Below are positions 33,504-43,140 of a stretch of 44,577 nucleotides of DNA, one piece after another. The notes under the pieces were generated by a model. The model saw nothing but the letters and a program-made list of their open reading frames with translations, did not search any database and had not been told where the DNA came from. Position 1 is the first letter of the stretch. Each line of letters starts with the position of its first letter. Origin of the DNA: an uncultured bacterium (GTDB taxonomy: Bacteria; Cyanobacteriota; Vampirovibrionia; Gastranaerophilales; Gastranaerophilaceae); contig CACXCI010000010.1 in NCBI GenBank assembly GCA_902766105.1, positions 1-44,577 on the forward strand. Direction: 5' to 3'. A program made the position numbers and the translations under genes.

Positions 33504-34145
33504 CTATTTTTGTTCTTTTAAAATTTCAATTTCAGCTTTGAGTTTATTAATTTCACAAGTAATAGGATCAGGGATTCTGTTGTGCATCAAATTCCCATCC
33601 TTATCAATAAATGCTCTATGCACAACTCTGCCTGGGACACCAACAACCGTAGAATTTTCAGGAACATCTTCTACAACAACAGATCCTGCACCAATTCTAA
33701 CTTTATCACCTATTTTTATATTGCCTAAAATTTTTGCTCCTGCACCTAAAATTACATGATTACCCACTGAAGGGTGTCTTTTCCCTGCTTCTTTTCCTGT
33801 ACCGCCAAGTGTTACCTGCTGATAAATAAGTACATCATCCCCGATTTCAGAGGTTTCACCAATAACAACACCTTCTCCATGGTCGATAAACAACCTTCTG
33901 CCGATTTTTGCGCCGGGGTGTATTTCAATCCCCGTAATTATTCTTGTGATATACGAAATAAATCTGGGAATGAAAGGAATTTTCCATTTATATAATCTGT
34001 GAGCAAAACGATATGCAATCAACGCCTGCAACCCCGGATAACAAAACAAAACCTCCATAATATTTTTTGCAGCAGGATCATTATCATAAATAACTTTTAT
34101 ATCTTCAAAAACCTTTATTATTCCTCTTTTTATAACGCTGAACAT
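33504..34145 (-). CDS. cysE: Serine O-acetyltransferase
   Basis: CysE acetylates L-serine for cysteine synthesis. The product is about 213 residues from the ATG at 34145, which has GAGGGAAA upstream; an open frame to 34220 lacks this and runs into a terminator. It has the left-handed beta-helix hexapeptide repeats (IHPGAKIG, IDHGEGVVIGETSEIG, VTLGGTG, HPSVGNHVILGAGAKILGN, IGAGSVVVEDVP) with the catalytic Asp/His pair in DHGEG and KRHPSVG. The C-terminal tail is a coiled helix. It is the short form, lacking the long N-terminal domain of enteric CysE. Confidence 0.92.
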   Translation of the reverse strand: MFSVIKRGIIKVFEDIKVIYDNDPAAKNIMEVLFCYPGLQALIAYRFAHRLYKWKIPFIPRFISYITRIITGIEIHPGAKIGRRLFIDHGEGVVIGETSEIGDDVLIYQQVTLGGTGKEAGKRHPSVGNHVILGAGAKILGNIKIGDKVRIGAGSVVVEDVPENSTVVGVPGRVVHRAFIDKDGNLMHNRIPDPITCEINKLKAEIEILKEQK

Positions 34146-34186
34146 AACAATTTCCCTCAGAAAAATTATAACAAAAAAATAAATAT

Positions 34187-34222
34187 TAAAAAAAGGTGCA
34201 AGTCGAGAATTGACTTGCACCT
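34187..34222 (-). terminator. Intrinsic terminator of the tail-fibre-like genes
   Basis: A perfect 11-bp stem (34194-34204 with 34212-34222; AGGTGCAAGTC on the outer arm) is followed on the minus strand by a T run. It separates the two tail-like genes from cysE. Confidence 0.8.
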
Positions 34223-34229
34223 GATTAGA

Positions 34230-34604
34230 TTATAATTGATTTTCAAGGCTTTTTAATTCTACTCGCAAATCATAGATTTGTGAATTATAATAATCCAGCC
34301 ATGTTTCACCTGTTCTTTCATCTCGAATTTCATCTTCGCAAACAGCTCGAATACGTTTAGTATCTAAAATGTCCAGTTTTCTTTGAATTTCAAGTATTTG
34401 ATTTGTAATATATTCTTTTTGTTTTTCTGATTCGTAATTCGGGTTTTCAATTATTTTTTCATTTGAAAAAGTGTATCTTATTGGCTCTGCAATATATTGA
34501 TTATAAATATTTTCATTAACTTCAATATTTTTAATATTTTCATTCAGGCATTTGCATTGCCCTCCACCATTTATTTTCTCATTTTCTATAAATAAATAAT
34601 ACAT
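34230..34604 (-). CDS. Small coiled-coil protein, possible tail-fibre accessory
   Basis: The 124-residue protein has no family I can name with certainty. After a short strand-rich start (MYYLFIENEKINGGG) with two cysteines (CKC), it is mostly charged helix with coiled-coil spacing in the last 60 residues (QILEIQRKLDILD, YDLRVELKSLENQL). It follows a tail-fibre-like gene by three bases and shares its terminator. The pattern of a fibre gene plus a small charged helical protein recalls phage tail-fibre assembly or chaperone pairs, which is the basis for the tentative call. Confidence 0.5.
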   Translation of the reverse strand: MYYLFIENEKINGGGQCKCLNENIKNIEVNENIYNQYIAEPIRYTFSNEKIIENPNYESEKQKEYITNQILEIQRKLDILDTKRIRAVCEDEIRDERTGETWLDYYNSQIYDLRVELKSLENQL

Positions 34605-34607
34605 ATA

Positions 34608-35189
34608 TTACCTTACCTTTCTGTATGCTAAAACTGTTAAATAACATGATCCTGATGTCGCGGTTTTGACTGTTACTGTGAGATTTATTTTTCTGTCAGT
34701 AGATATTGGAATAATTGAACACCCACTTGCGACCATGGAAGAAGATGTTCTCGTAATTGCCTTATATAAAATGCAGCAGCTGGAATTGGCAAGCGCAGAA
34801 CCTAAACCGAACATTATGGAAGCTCCGTTTGAAGAACCTGTATATCCATCGCCTGAAATAAGTACCTCATATTTTTTTTCATCATTTGGGAGGTATGAGC
34901 TTAAACTATATGATAGAGAATTAGAGCCAACAGAGAAAGTTTTTGACTCAAATATTTTAAGTAATTTATTAGTCCATGCACCATCAATATCAGATGAATT
35001 GGCTTTTTGGGATATATTAGTATTTGCAGCAGCCAAACCGGAATTCAATATGGCAATTTGATTATCTGCACTATCAATACGCTCATTTGTATTCTGAATT
35101 TTTTGTATTACGTCATTGAAGTTAGCATTAACTTCATCTGCTTTAGCTTTTGTTCCCGGGACAAAAGCATACGGGACATCGTATGTCAT
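34608..35189 (-). CDS. Phage tail-fibre-like protein
   Basis: The 193-residue protein opens with VPYAFVPGTKAKADEVNANF, a start I recall from many phage tail-fibre and baseplate-fibre proteins. A coiled-coil stretch (about 25-65; IQNTNERIDSADNQIAIL) and a strand-rich Ser/Gly C-terminal domain (about 75-193) follow, as expected of a trimeric fibre with a receptor-binding head. AAAGGATGG precedes the ATG. No other phage genes are near, so this is either a prophage relic or a retained surface or contractile-particle component. It ends at the shared terminator beyond the small partner gene. Confidence 0.65.
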   Translation of the reverse strand: MTYDVPYAFVPGTKAKADEVNANFNDVIQKIQNTNERIDSADNQIAILNSGLAAANTNISQKANSSDIDGAWTNKLLKIFESKTFSVGSNSLSYSLSSYLPNDEKKYEVLISGDGYTGSSNGASIMFGLGSALANSSCCILYKAITRTSSSMVASGCSIIPISTDRKINLTVTVKTATSGSCYLTVLAYRKVR

Positions 35190-35291
35190 AGAAAACCATC
35201 CTTTCCTGCATACGAGTTATCACATATTTAAGGTAAATGCCACCAAATCAACACTAATATTATATCATACACCTCAAAAATCCGTCAAGTA

Positions 35292-35320
35292 AAGAGGTAC
35301 TTGAAAATCAAGTACCTCTT
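35292..35320 (-). terminator. Intrinsic terminator after the Ala-rich membrane protein gene
   Basis: A perfect 13-bp stem, AAGAGGTACTTGA / TCAAGTACCTCTT, has a three-base loop. On the minus strand it follows the gene at 35353. The symmetrical arms with short T runs on both sides could make it bidirectional. Confidence 0.7.
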
Positions 35321-35352
35321 TTAGCGAATTATTATAATAGATTTTCTTACAA

Positions 35353-35781
35353 TTAAGCAATAATTGAAGTAGCAGCTTCTTCTGCGGCTTTTGCACCTTC
35401 AGCTGCACCGCTTGCTGCTTCTGCACCTTTTTTACCGAACAATCTGGCAATAGGATCCCAAGTATATTTAGCAATAGCATCACCTGCTTTAGCCAAATAG
35501 TGTCCCCATTTGCTTGGACTGTACCATTTTGCCTCTTTTAATGCAGCTTCTTCCAATGGTTTTAAAATATTACCTCTTGTTAAACCTACTAAAGTCGCTA
35601 ATACAGCTAATACAATACCTGCGCCGATTGCAACTTTTTTACCTGTACTTGATGATGATTTTTCATCTGCCGGAGCTGCGGCAGTTTCTTCAGGTGCTTT
35701 TGCGTATGCACCTTGACGGTCTAACGCATTATCTCCAAAATGAACTCTTGAAACACTTGCCATTGATACGGGACTTAACAT
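35353..35781 (-). CDS. Small Ala-rich single-pass membrane protein with HFG motif
   Basis: I do not recognise this 142-residue protein. It has a perfect AAGGAGG ribosome binding site. The N-terminus carries RVHFGDN (HFG at 14-16), followed by an Ala/Ser/Glu linker, one membrane helix (about 49-68; VAIGAGIVLAVLATLVGL) and an amphipathic C-terminal part ending in an Ala-rich helix. There is no cleavable signal. It is divergent from the 1151-residue protein across 173 bp and isolated by a strong terminator. The strong initiation site suggests abundant expression. Confidence 0.7.
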   Translation of the reverse strand: MLSPVSMASVSRVHFGDNALDRQGAYAKAPEETAAAPADEKSSSSTGKKVAIGAGIVLAVLATLVGLTRGNILKPLEEAALKEAKWYSPSKWGHYLAKAGDAIAKYTWDPIARLFGKKGAEAASGAAEGAKAAEEAATSIIA

Positions 35782-35954
35782 AAGAAAACCTCCTTACACA
35801 CTTTTTCTATTACACTCCATATAAAACACCTAACGTTTTAATTTTGACTTATTAATTTTATTTTGCAAATTTTTGTTACAATTCTTTACATAAGATTTGG
35901 AATAATTTTATTTAATGCGGCATCTATAGGGATGTAGAGGGAGGAAATCATAAA

Positions 35955-38900
35955 ATGGCTGAGTTACAAGAAACATTAATATATGTAGAAAAAGAAAATA
36001 TCGAAGAAGCAGAATTTATGTCAAGGAATTTTGTAACAAGAGAAATAAAGACCAGAGCATACTTAAATGCGCTCGGTGCGGAGCTTATTATAAAATACAT
36101 AAAATCTGAAGGTATTGATACAAACAATCTTCATAATCTGCATTCAATATCTAAAATTCTTGAAAAATATGATATCGCAGATGTATTATTACCAAATATA
36201 CATATTGATGCGAGAGTTGTCTTTGACAAAAAACAACTTTTTATCCCCAAGAGCCATTTTGAAAATGAGATTAAACCGGATGTTTATGCTTTTTTAATAA
36301 TATCTAAAGATTTTGAAACAGCCAAATTTATCGGATATTGCGAAGCCTCTGCCATTGATAAAAATAAAGCAAACACCGATTATTACTTTGTTGATGCAGA
36401 TCAATTAGCCACCCCTGAATCTTTTGCAAAATTTATCAAAAATTATGTAGGGAAAAATAAACATTCCATAACAGAAGAAGAAATGCTGAGAGGGAGACAA
36501 TTATCAGTTTCTCTTGCTGACCATAATATAACAAAATTTGAAGAAAAAGAACTTCTTGAATTACTATTACTCAGCGATGAATTAAGAGAAAGCGTACTGG
36601 AATTTGATAATTTTGAAACACTTGCATACAGTGCTGCTCCGGACGTTGTAAAATCAATTAACGAAACCGGCGTATTTACGGCGGCACCATCTACTGAAAA
36701 TATTGATATAGTAGAAGAATCTGATATTTCAGATACTAAAGAAGACTTATTTGGCGACAATATGCTTGAAGATAATATTACTTTGGAAGAAGAATCCAAA
36801 GAAGAACTTGAAGATATCACATCAGAAAATAATATTGATATAGATAATAATACAGAGGAAATAACTGAAACAAACAATGAATCTGAAATAGAAGCCGAAG
36901 AACTTGAAGAACAACCTGTTGAACATAACTTGTCAATTGATGAAGAAGCACTTGCGATAGACACTACGACTTTGGAAACCCCAAATCTTTCAGTTGATGA
37001 TATCCTAGATCAGACAATTGCATCAATAGATGCCGATAAATCTATTGATGAAGATCAACAAGCAGAACCCAAAAATTCAGAACCTTCACCCTCAGAAGAA
37101 GATAAAAAAGATAATGTTGCAGGTAAAGTTATAACAGCTGCCGCAGAAACGGCAGCAACGATAGCAGGAGCAGCTATTACAGGTGCTGCAGGAGCAACAG
37201 CGGCAAAAACCGCAGCAGAAGCCTCCGCTGCAGGAATAGTTTCTGAAGGTGCGATGAAATTAGCAGGAGTTTCCGGTGAAATTATAGATAATGTTGTTGA
37301 TGAAAATATCCACAAACAATCAGAAAATCTTGATAAAATTGATTCAAGCTTAGTTGGAACAAATCCGGAAGCAATCGAAATTTCTGCAGAATCAGAAGCT
37401 CTTGGCAAATTATCTGCATCAAAAATTGAACAAAATATAGAAAATGAAAAGGCCTTTGCACCAAAAGATTTATCACAGCTTGATAAAGTAGATACAATTG
37501 CTTCTGAATCCAAAGAACAAAGATTCGAACACGAAACAATCGATATGGCAGAAATGGAAACTGTAGAAAACGATTTATACAGAGATGAAGAAGATTCCGG
37601 AGTTGACATAGATACGCTTACTGACTTGGAGGCTGTGGAGAAAAAAGAAAATGAATTAACAGAGGCTCACATATTATCAGAAAGCGAAGTTGTTGACTTG
37701 CCGGAATCGATGGAATATTCCATTAATGATGACGGAACATCAAGCTTTGATGACATCATGATGGATAAAAATATGCCACCGGAAGAAGATACGGACAACT
37801 TAATAGATATGGCACCCATTGATGATGAGAATATTATAGGCAGTCTGAATTTTGATGAAATATCCGAGACCTCAGAAGATGCAAAAATACAAGAACCCGA
37901 TTTGTCTGTAGAGGCAACAGATATAGAAATTCCTCAAGATACAACTATTGAGAACACACTCACGAAAGATGCAACAGAAAACCTCGATCTCGATCTTGAT
38001 GGTGATATTAATCTTGATATGATTGATGCAAAAATAGATTCTCTTATGGAAGAAGAGTTAACAGGAGGAAATGTTCAGGCTGATATAGAACCTTCTGCAA
38101 CAGAAAATATTAAAAATGAAGAAATACTCGACAATATTGATTCCGCAGAAAACAGCAGCATAGAAACAGTAACCGTTGAAGATTTTTCTTCAGAACTGTT
38201 TGAAGAAAAAAAACAAGAAACATCTTCAAATACTGAATATACAGAACAAAACAATGACAGTAAAGAAAAAGAAGAAGCAGCAGAAGATGAAATTCAAATT
38301 GAAGATGAAAATGAAGAAATTTCAATCGAAGAGTTTGAGAATATGCTCGAAGGTAATGATGAAAAAACAGATGAACTCAAAGATGATTCTTCAATAGATG
38401 ACTTTTTAGGAATAACAGATAATGCGCAAGAAGTATCCTTAGAAGACCAAGACTGGTTGAGTGATACTCCGAAAAATACAATAAATACGGCAGAAGAACT
38501 TTCTACAGAAGATATTATAGAAGAAGCGGAAATCCCTGCGGCTAACACATTAAATGTTATCGAAAATTCTACTGTGATTAGTGACAAAACATTTACTCCC
38601 GGAGAAATCGCAATAGATATCAACAATTCCGGACCGATAGAATTGGAAGGTTCAGAATCTTTAGAAAAATTATACAATCCAAATTCTCCAATACCGGGGG
38701 AAGCATTATTAAATAATCCGGGAAGAATGAGCGCACAAAAAGACGGAGCAAAATCTCCTTTGGGTGCAATTTTAGGAGTTGTTGGATTATTAATCATGCT
38801 TACAGTAATCGGAGCAGTCGGATTTGGAGTTGCAAAGATGTTTAAAGCACCAAAAGAAGAAGCCCCTCAGCCAATTACAGATGATGCAGCTTCATTAAAT

Positions 38901-39410
38901 ATGGATGCCATAAAAACAGATAACGGAAACACTTTAGATGTTAACCCTAACAACGTTGTATCCATGGATAATAATAAAAATGCTCTTGCATCTACCACCG
39001 GAACAACTGCATCATCAGCAGGGCAATCTGCGGTAACTGCTGCCAGAACAACAGGAACAGCAACAGCATTTGTTGAAATCAAAAAACTAAGCTGGGAAAT
39101 TCCTGATTATATTTCTCAAAACGCAAGCTTCAAACAATATTTTCAATCTGTAGGGAAAAGTATAAAGAATGCTCTAACAGCAGATTTACTTCTGGCAACA
39201 GACTATATATATTCAAGTCCGGTTAAAATCAGCGTAACATTTGACAAAGACGGCACTTTCAAAAACTCGCAAATAATTAATTCAAGCGGTTCTACACAAA
39301 TTGACAGCATTGTGTTACAAACTGTTAACCAAACATTAAAAGTCCTAAAAGCGCCTAATAGCATAGGTAATGACCAAAGTACAACAGCTCTGCTTAAAAT
39401 TTATTTCTAA
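35955..39410 (+). CDS. Giant acidic membrane protein with DUF1822-like N-terminus and TonB-C-like end
   Basis: The 1151-residue protein has three parts. Residues 1-230 resemble the cyanobacterial DUF1822 family: TRAYLNALGAELIIKYI, then EKYDIADVLLP, then DARVVF and a GYCEA turn, in the same order as that family's YLNTLAVYAVNxYL ... DVADLxL ... ECRPV ... LLGF. Residues 230-930 are very acidic and low in complexity (Glu/Asp/Ile/Ser), broken by an Ala-rich amphipathic helix region (about 390-450). One membrane helix lies at about 935-960. The rest is a linker and a C-terminal domain (about 1050-1151) resembling TonB-C (VKISVTFDKDGTFKNSQII). GGGAGGAA precedes the ATG. The sigma factor and ATPase genes follow directly. 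The DUF1822 link is by recall. Confidence 0.65.
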   Translation: MAELQETLIYVEKENIEEAEFMSRNFVTREIKTRAYLNALGAELIIKYIKSEGIDTNNLHNLHSISKILEKYDIADVLLPNIHIDARVVFDKKQLFIPKSHFENEIKPDVYAFLIISKDFETAKFIGYCEASAIDKNKANTDYYFVDADQLATPESFAKFIKNYVGKNKHSITEEEMLRGRQLSVSLADHNITKFEEKELLELLLLSDELRESVLEFDNFETLAYSAAPDVVKSINETGVFTAAPSTENIDIVEESDISDTKEDLFGDNMLEDNITLEEESKEELEDITSENNIDIDNNTEEITETNNESEIEAEELEEQPVEHNLSIDEEALAIDTTTLETPNLSVDDILDQTIASIDADKSIDEDQQAEPKNSEPSPSEEDKKDNVAGKVITAAAETAATIAGAAITGAAGATAAKTAAEASAAGIVSEGAMKLAGVSGEIIDNVVDENIHKQSENLDKIDSSLVGTNPEAIEISAESEALGKLSASKIEQNIENEKAFAPKDLSQLDKVDTIASESKEQRFEHETIDMAEMETVENDLYRDEEDSGVDIDTLTDLEAVEKKENELTEAHILSESEVVDLPESMEYSINDDGTSSFDDIMMDKNMPPEEDTDNLIDMAPIDDENIIGSLNFDEISETSEDAKIQEPDLSVEATDIEIPQDTTIENTLTKDATENLDLDLDGDINLDMIDAKIDSLMEEELTGGNVQADIEPSATENIKNEEILDNIDSAENSSIETVTVEDFSSELFEEKKQETSSNTEYTEQNNDSKEKEEAAEDEIQIEDENEEISIEEFENMLEGNDEKTDELKDDSSIDDFLGITDNAQEVSLEDQDWLSDTPKNTINTAEELSTEDIIEEAEIPAANTLNVIENSTVISDKTFTPGEIAIDINNSGPIELEGSESLEKLYNPNSPIPGEALLNNPGRMSAQKDGAKSPLGAILGVVGLLIMLTVIGAVGFGVAKMFKAPKEEAPQPITDDAASLNMDAIKTDNGNTLDVNPNNVVSMDNNKNALASTTGTTASSAGQSAVTAARTTGTATAFVEIKKLSWEIPDYISQNASFKQYFQSVGKSIKNALTADLLLATDYIYSSPVKISVTFDKDGTFKNSQIINSSGSTQIDSIVLQTVNQTLKVLKAPNSIGNDQSTTALLKIYF

Positions 39411-39414
39411 ATAT

Positions 39415-39422
39415 GCTATAAT
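39415..39422 (+). promoter_or_regulatory. Extended -10 promoter of the sigma factor gene
   Basis: TGCTATAAT (TATAAT at 39417-39422), a textbook extended -10, begins just after the stop of the 1151-residue gene and 26 bases before the TTG start at 39448. It supports the TTG as start, since the longer open frame from 39370 begins upstream of this promoter. Confidence 0.6.
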
Positions 39423-39447
39423 ACTTTTAATTAAAAGGGATAGAGTT

Positions 39448-40008
39448 TTGGAAATAGCACAAGAAAAAATTGATTTAATCAGTAAAATTATAAAAAATGA
39501 CCGCAAATATCCAAATAACGAGGATTTGTTTGATGATTTTCTCAATGAAACATGTAAACGCTCTGTGTCAATTCTTGATGCCATAGATTCTGATGCAACT
39601 CTTGAAACATATCTAAAACGAGTCGTTACAACGGCAATAATTAATGTTCTTAAAGATTCCGGCAGATTAAGAAGAACTCACTCAGGTTATATGTCAACTA
39701 AGGAAGTGGCTTTAGAGCATGCCTCGGAAATTGATTATTCAAACATTCAAATCAGCTATTCTAACGTTAAAATTCCTGAAAATCCTGAGGAAATTGTTCT
39801 ACAAAAAGAAATTTTAACCTTTGTGGCTGATACAATTAAAAATATCCACAATGAATATCCTGATAAGAATTATATGGATATATATATTATGCGTTATGAT
39901 AAAGGCATGACTCAAAAAGAAATTGCCGAAGAATTAGGTCTGTCACAGTCAGAAATTTCTAAAAGACTGTATAAACTAATGGAAAAAGTTAGAAGCATTA
40001 TTGAATAA
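39448..40008 (+). CDS. Small RNA polymerase sigma-70-like factor
   Basis: The product is about 186 residues from a TTG start with AAAAGGG upstream. The N-terminal half resembles sigma region 2 (DLFDDFLNETCKRSV, then YLKRVVTTAIINVLKDSGRLRR), and the end is a clear region 4 helix-turn-helix (MTQKEIAEELGLSQSEISKRLYKLMEKVR). Size and two-domain layout fit an ECF-like sigma factor. No anti-sigma gene is recognisable; the membrane-spanning 1151-residue protein upstream or the STAND-like ATPase downstream could take that role. The ATPase gene starts nine bases after its stop, so both are in one transcript. Confidence 0.78.
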   Translation: MEIAQEKIDLISKIIKNDRKYPNNEDLFDDFLNETCKRSVSILDAIDSDATLETYLKRVVTTAIINVLKDSGRLRRTHSGYMSTKEVALEHASEIDYSNIQISYSNVKIPENPEEIVLQKEILTFVADTIKNIHNEYPDKNYMDIYIMRYDKGMTQKEIAEELGLSQSEISKRLYKLMEKVRSIIE

Positions 40009-40017
40009 ATCTAAACT

Positions 40018-43002
40018 ATGAAATGTCCTGAATGTAAAAAAAATATAGCGGAGGAGAGTTTAAAATGTCCTCATTGCAATGCACGAACAGGTATTATGTG
40101 TCCTGAATGCAGTGCCGTTAACCCCATAGGGCAGTTACGCTGCAAAAAATGTAATACTGAACTTTTGAAAATTTGCAGCCATTGCGGCAGTGTAAACTTT
40201 CCTGATTCCGAAAAATGCCGAAAATGTGGTTCTCCGTTTGGAAATCAATTTAAAAAGATACAAGAAAACCAAGAACAAAAAACCTTGGAATATACTCCAA
40301 ATTTGACAGACTATAAGCATGCTCTTGAAATATTGGAAGATGCTATTTTGTCAAAAGAGAAAAAATTTTTCTCAATCACCGGAGAAAAAGGAATTGGCAA
40401 AACTTATCTGTTGAAAAATGCTATCTCCGACTTAAAAGACAATAATTTTAAATGGTGTATCGGCAAATGTACACCATTAACCCAGCTTACTCCGGGCGGT
40501 GTTATACAGGATATGCTTTTGAATTTGTTTAAACTGCCAAACTATAATATTCATTCTCAAGATTTAAACAACGAAGCAACTAAATTTTTCTCAAATGAAT
40601 TCAAATTTTTAAAACAAAATGAAATTTCAGAGTTTTTCAATTTTATATATAATTTTCAAGACGGTAATTACGAAGATATAATTATAAATAAAAAAAGAAT
40701 ATATGATATTTTAAATCGTATATTTGAAGCCTTATGCAATAACGGAAAATTTATTTTTGTTGTTGATAATCTTGATTTTATTGACGGATTTTCTATTGAA
40801 TTTTTAACAAATTTCATATCAAAAGAACAAAATCAAAAGCACTTAAAATTTATAGCAATATATAACGAACATAAACCAATCCGAGCATATTTCCCTATTG
40901 ATAACAGTTTAATCAATCAAACTACAGATATACATCTTGAACCTGCCGATATTTCAGAGCTTGAAAAAAGTATGAAATTTTCTACAGAAGCAGGAACATT
41001 CGTTTCAAAACGTGAAAAGGATGTAATATTTAACAGATGTAAAGGAAATCCTGCCTTTGTGGAACAGGCTGTTGCATATTGTTTTGACTGCCAAATATCT
41101 GATAAAGCGTTTTTGATGCCAAAAGATTTTTCAACACTTATAAAAGAAAGATTGTTAACTCTAAAAGCAATAAATAAAGAAGCTCATAAATTATTATGCG
41201 GGGCTGCAATTCTTGGTGATAGGTTAAATCTTGCTATTTTAAAAGAAATTTTCGGATACAAAAATACTGAATTTAATGATATTATGTCATATCTTGTTAA
41301 ATCAAGCTTTGTCAGACCATACAACGAACTTTTTTATGAATTTAACAACCTTTTGTTATGGGAAACTATACTTAAAAATATTCAAAACGACTCATACTTT
41401 GAAGAAATTAATGTAAAAATAGGAAAAGCTTTGAGTATATTCAATCTCAATACAAATGCAACAATGGCAATGATCTCTCATAACCTTAAAGAAAATCGAA
41501 TGGCATTTGACATTTGGACAAAAACAACAAGACTTGCTGCATACGTTGGAGATATAAATTTGTACGTAATTGCCCAAAAACAGTGTCTGGCATTACTAAA
41601 CGAGTTTAATGAAAACGAAACCGTTGATATCCGCTATAACATAAGCGAACGGCTGGGAAAACTTTTAACAGAATACAATCCCGAAGATGCTATGGAATAT
41701 CTGCCGGATGCAATTGCTAATGCAAAAACTCAAAATAACGAAACAAAAGAAATAGAGTTGCTGAGTTATTTGGCAAAATGCTGCACAAAAACAGGCAATT
41801 ATTTTGGGAATATAGAATGTGTTGATAATGTTCTAAAAAGATTATCACCCTCACAAGAACTTGAATATGCTATGATAAAATCTTCCAAAATCCCATCTTT
41901 ACTAAGTATTGGCAATTGCGGAGAGGTTATAAATATTATTGATAATGAAATATTATCAGTTCTGAACACACATTTGCAAAAACCTAAATTAAATACAAAT
42001 ATTCCACTCGGATACGTATACGATACTCGTATACAAATTCACCTAAACCTTGCAATAGCGCTTGCTCTTCAGGGGAATGACCGAGCTTTTACTGTTTTAG
42101 CTGAACTATTTAATATAATCAATAAACACAGAGTCAACAATTCAGACCTTATGGGTAAAGCAAAATTGACTTTGGCACTTGCCAATACAATGAAAGGAAA
42201 TTTCTTAACTTCAGAAGAAATTTTGACCGGACTTGCTACATTTTGGGATTTAGATACCATAAATATGGACCATATTGATTTTAAAATGAGCGAAAATATC
42301 AGCACATACAATCTGATACGCACAATCAATAACTTTATGCTGAAAAATTATGAAAATCTGAGACAAGATCTATGTGAAAGTGCAATTTTTGCCCAAAACA
42401 CAGGGCTTGAATACCACAAAAATTTATTTAAAACAATGCTTGGTAAGTTAATATGTGATTCAAAACAGGCAAAACATGCACTTGAAATTTATAACACTCA
42501 GATTAACTATTTTGCGGATAAAAAACTTGCATTTGGCGCACTGCTATGCTGGTATTTTATATCTGAGGCTACACTTATTATGGAGTCTCCCAAAAAGTCT
42601 ATTGAAATTTTATCTCAAGCTCTGGATATAGCCAAAAATCCAAAAATTAACAATTTATTTTTTATAACTTTATTACAAATTCAACTTGCCAAGGCAAATA
42701 TTGTAATATCTGATTATCAAGAAGCAAAAATTCACCTTGACTCAGCCCTTGCTATCGCAAAAAAATATTCAATGAATGATATTACATCTAAAATATATTT
42801 GGAATACGGAAAATATTATACAGAAATAGGAACAATAGCCTCCCAAAATCAGACAGAATACCTGAAAGGCGCCATGAAAATGTATGATAAGGCACTGGAA
42901 ATTGTTATAAAAACAACAAAAAGTATTTATATGAAGGAAATAATTTCCGCAAACAAAGAACAAATATCAAAATACTGCCAAGATAATGGTTTTAACATAT
43001 AA
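40018..43002 (+). CDS. Zinc-ribbon, AAA/STAND-like ATPase and TPR regulator
   Basis: The 994-residue protein starts with six CxxC pairs (C3/C6, C17/C20, C28/C31, C42/C45, C53/C56, C67/C70), making three zinc ribbons. An ATPase domain follows, with Walker A GEKGIGKT (122-129) and Walker B FIFVVDNLD (about 245-253), the NTPase type of AAA_16/STAND signalling proteins. From about residue 400 to the end it is all-helical with TPR-like units (AIALALQGNDRAFTVLAELF, AKANIVISDYQEAKIHLDSALAIAKKY). Such proteins sense a ligand through the helical repeats and switch by nucleotide exchange. There is no cyclase or DNA-binding output domain, so its output is probably through a partner such as the adjacent sigma factor. 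Confidence 0.8.
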   Translation: MKCPECKKNIAEESLKCPHCNARTGIMCPECSAVNPIGQLRCKKCNTELLKICSHCGSVNFPDSEKCRKCGSPFGNQFKKIQENQEQKTLEYTPNLTDYKHALEILEDAILSKEKKFFSITGEKGIGKTYLLKNAISDLKDNNFKWCIGKCTPLTQLTPGGVIQDMLLNLFKLPNYNIHSQDLNNEATKFFSNEFKFLKQNEISEFFNFIYNFQDGNYEDIIINKKRIYDILNRIFEALCNNGKFIFVVDNLDFIDGFSIEFLTNFISKEQNQKHLKFIAIYNEHKPIRAYFPIDNSLINQTTDIHLEPADISELEKSMKFSTEAGTFVSKREKDVIFNRCKGNPAFVEQAVAYCFDCQISDKAFLMPKDFSTLIKERLLTLKAINKEAHKLLCGAAILGDRLNLAILKEIFGYKNTEFNDIMSYLVKSSFVRPYNELFYEFNNLLLWETILKNIQNDSYFEEINVKIGKALSIFNLNTNATMAMISHNLKENRMAFDIWTKTTRLAAYVGDINLYVIAQKQCLALLNEFNENETVDIRYNISERLGKLLTEYNPEDAMEYLPDAIANAKTQNNETKEIELLSYLAKCCTKTGNYFGNIECVDNVLKRLSPSQELEYAMIKSSKIPSLLSIGNCGEVINIIDNEILSVLNTHLQKPKLNTNIPLGYVYDTRIQIHLNLAIALALQGNDRAFTVLAELFNIINKHRVNNSDLMGKAKLTLALANTMKGNFLTSEEILTGLATFWDLDTINMDHIDFKMSENISTYNLIRTINNFMLKNYENLRQDLCESAIFAQNTGLEYHKNLFKTMLGKLICDSKQAKHALEIYNTQINYFADKKLAFGALLCWYFISEATLIMESPKKSIEILSQALDIAKNPKINNLFFITLLQIQLAKANIVISDYQEAKIHLDSALAIAKKYSMNDITSKIYLEYGKYYTEIGTIASQNQTEYLKGAMKMYDKALEIVIKTTKSIYMKEIISANKEQISKYCQDNGFNI

Positions 43003-43140
43003 ACATAAATAATTATAATTATAATTATAAAAAAAATTTATAACCCGCATTAAGTATTCTTTTTTGTAAAAAAAAAACATATAATCTTTACAAGAAAACA
43101 TGTTTATTTTAAAAACATGATATAAGAAGGAAACAAACTG

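Noticed and set aside
34146-34220. N-terminal extension of CysE
   Set aside because: It would start within the terminator hairpin of the upstream transcript; the ATG at 34145 has a good ribosome binding site and matches the short CysE form.
36443-37609. Long Ser-rich open frames on the minus strand opposite the 1151-residue gene
   Set aside because: They are mirror images of the acidic Glu/Asp/Ser-codon-rich arm; no ribosome binding site, and the plus-strand gene has clear domains.
39370-39447. Upstream ATG start for the sigma factor
   Set aside because: It overlaps the preceding gene and lies before the extended -10 promoter; the added residues do not look like sigma sequence.
43008-43026. 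(AATTAT)n tract as a regulatory repeat
   Set aside because: Only about three units in AT-rich sequence; chance is a sufficient explanation.
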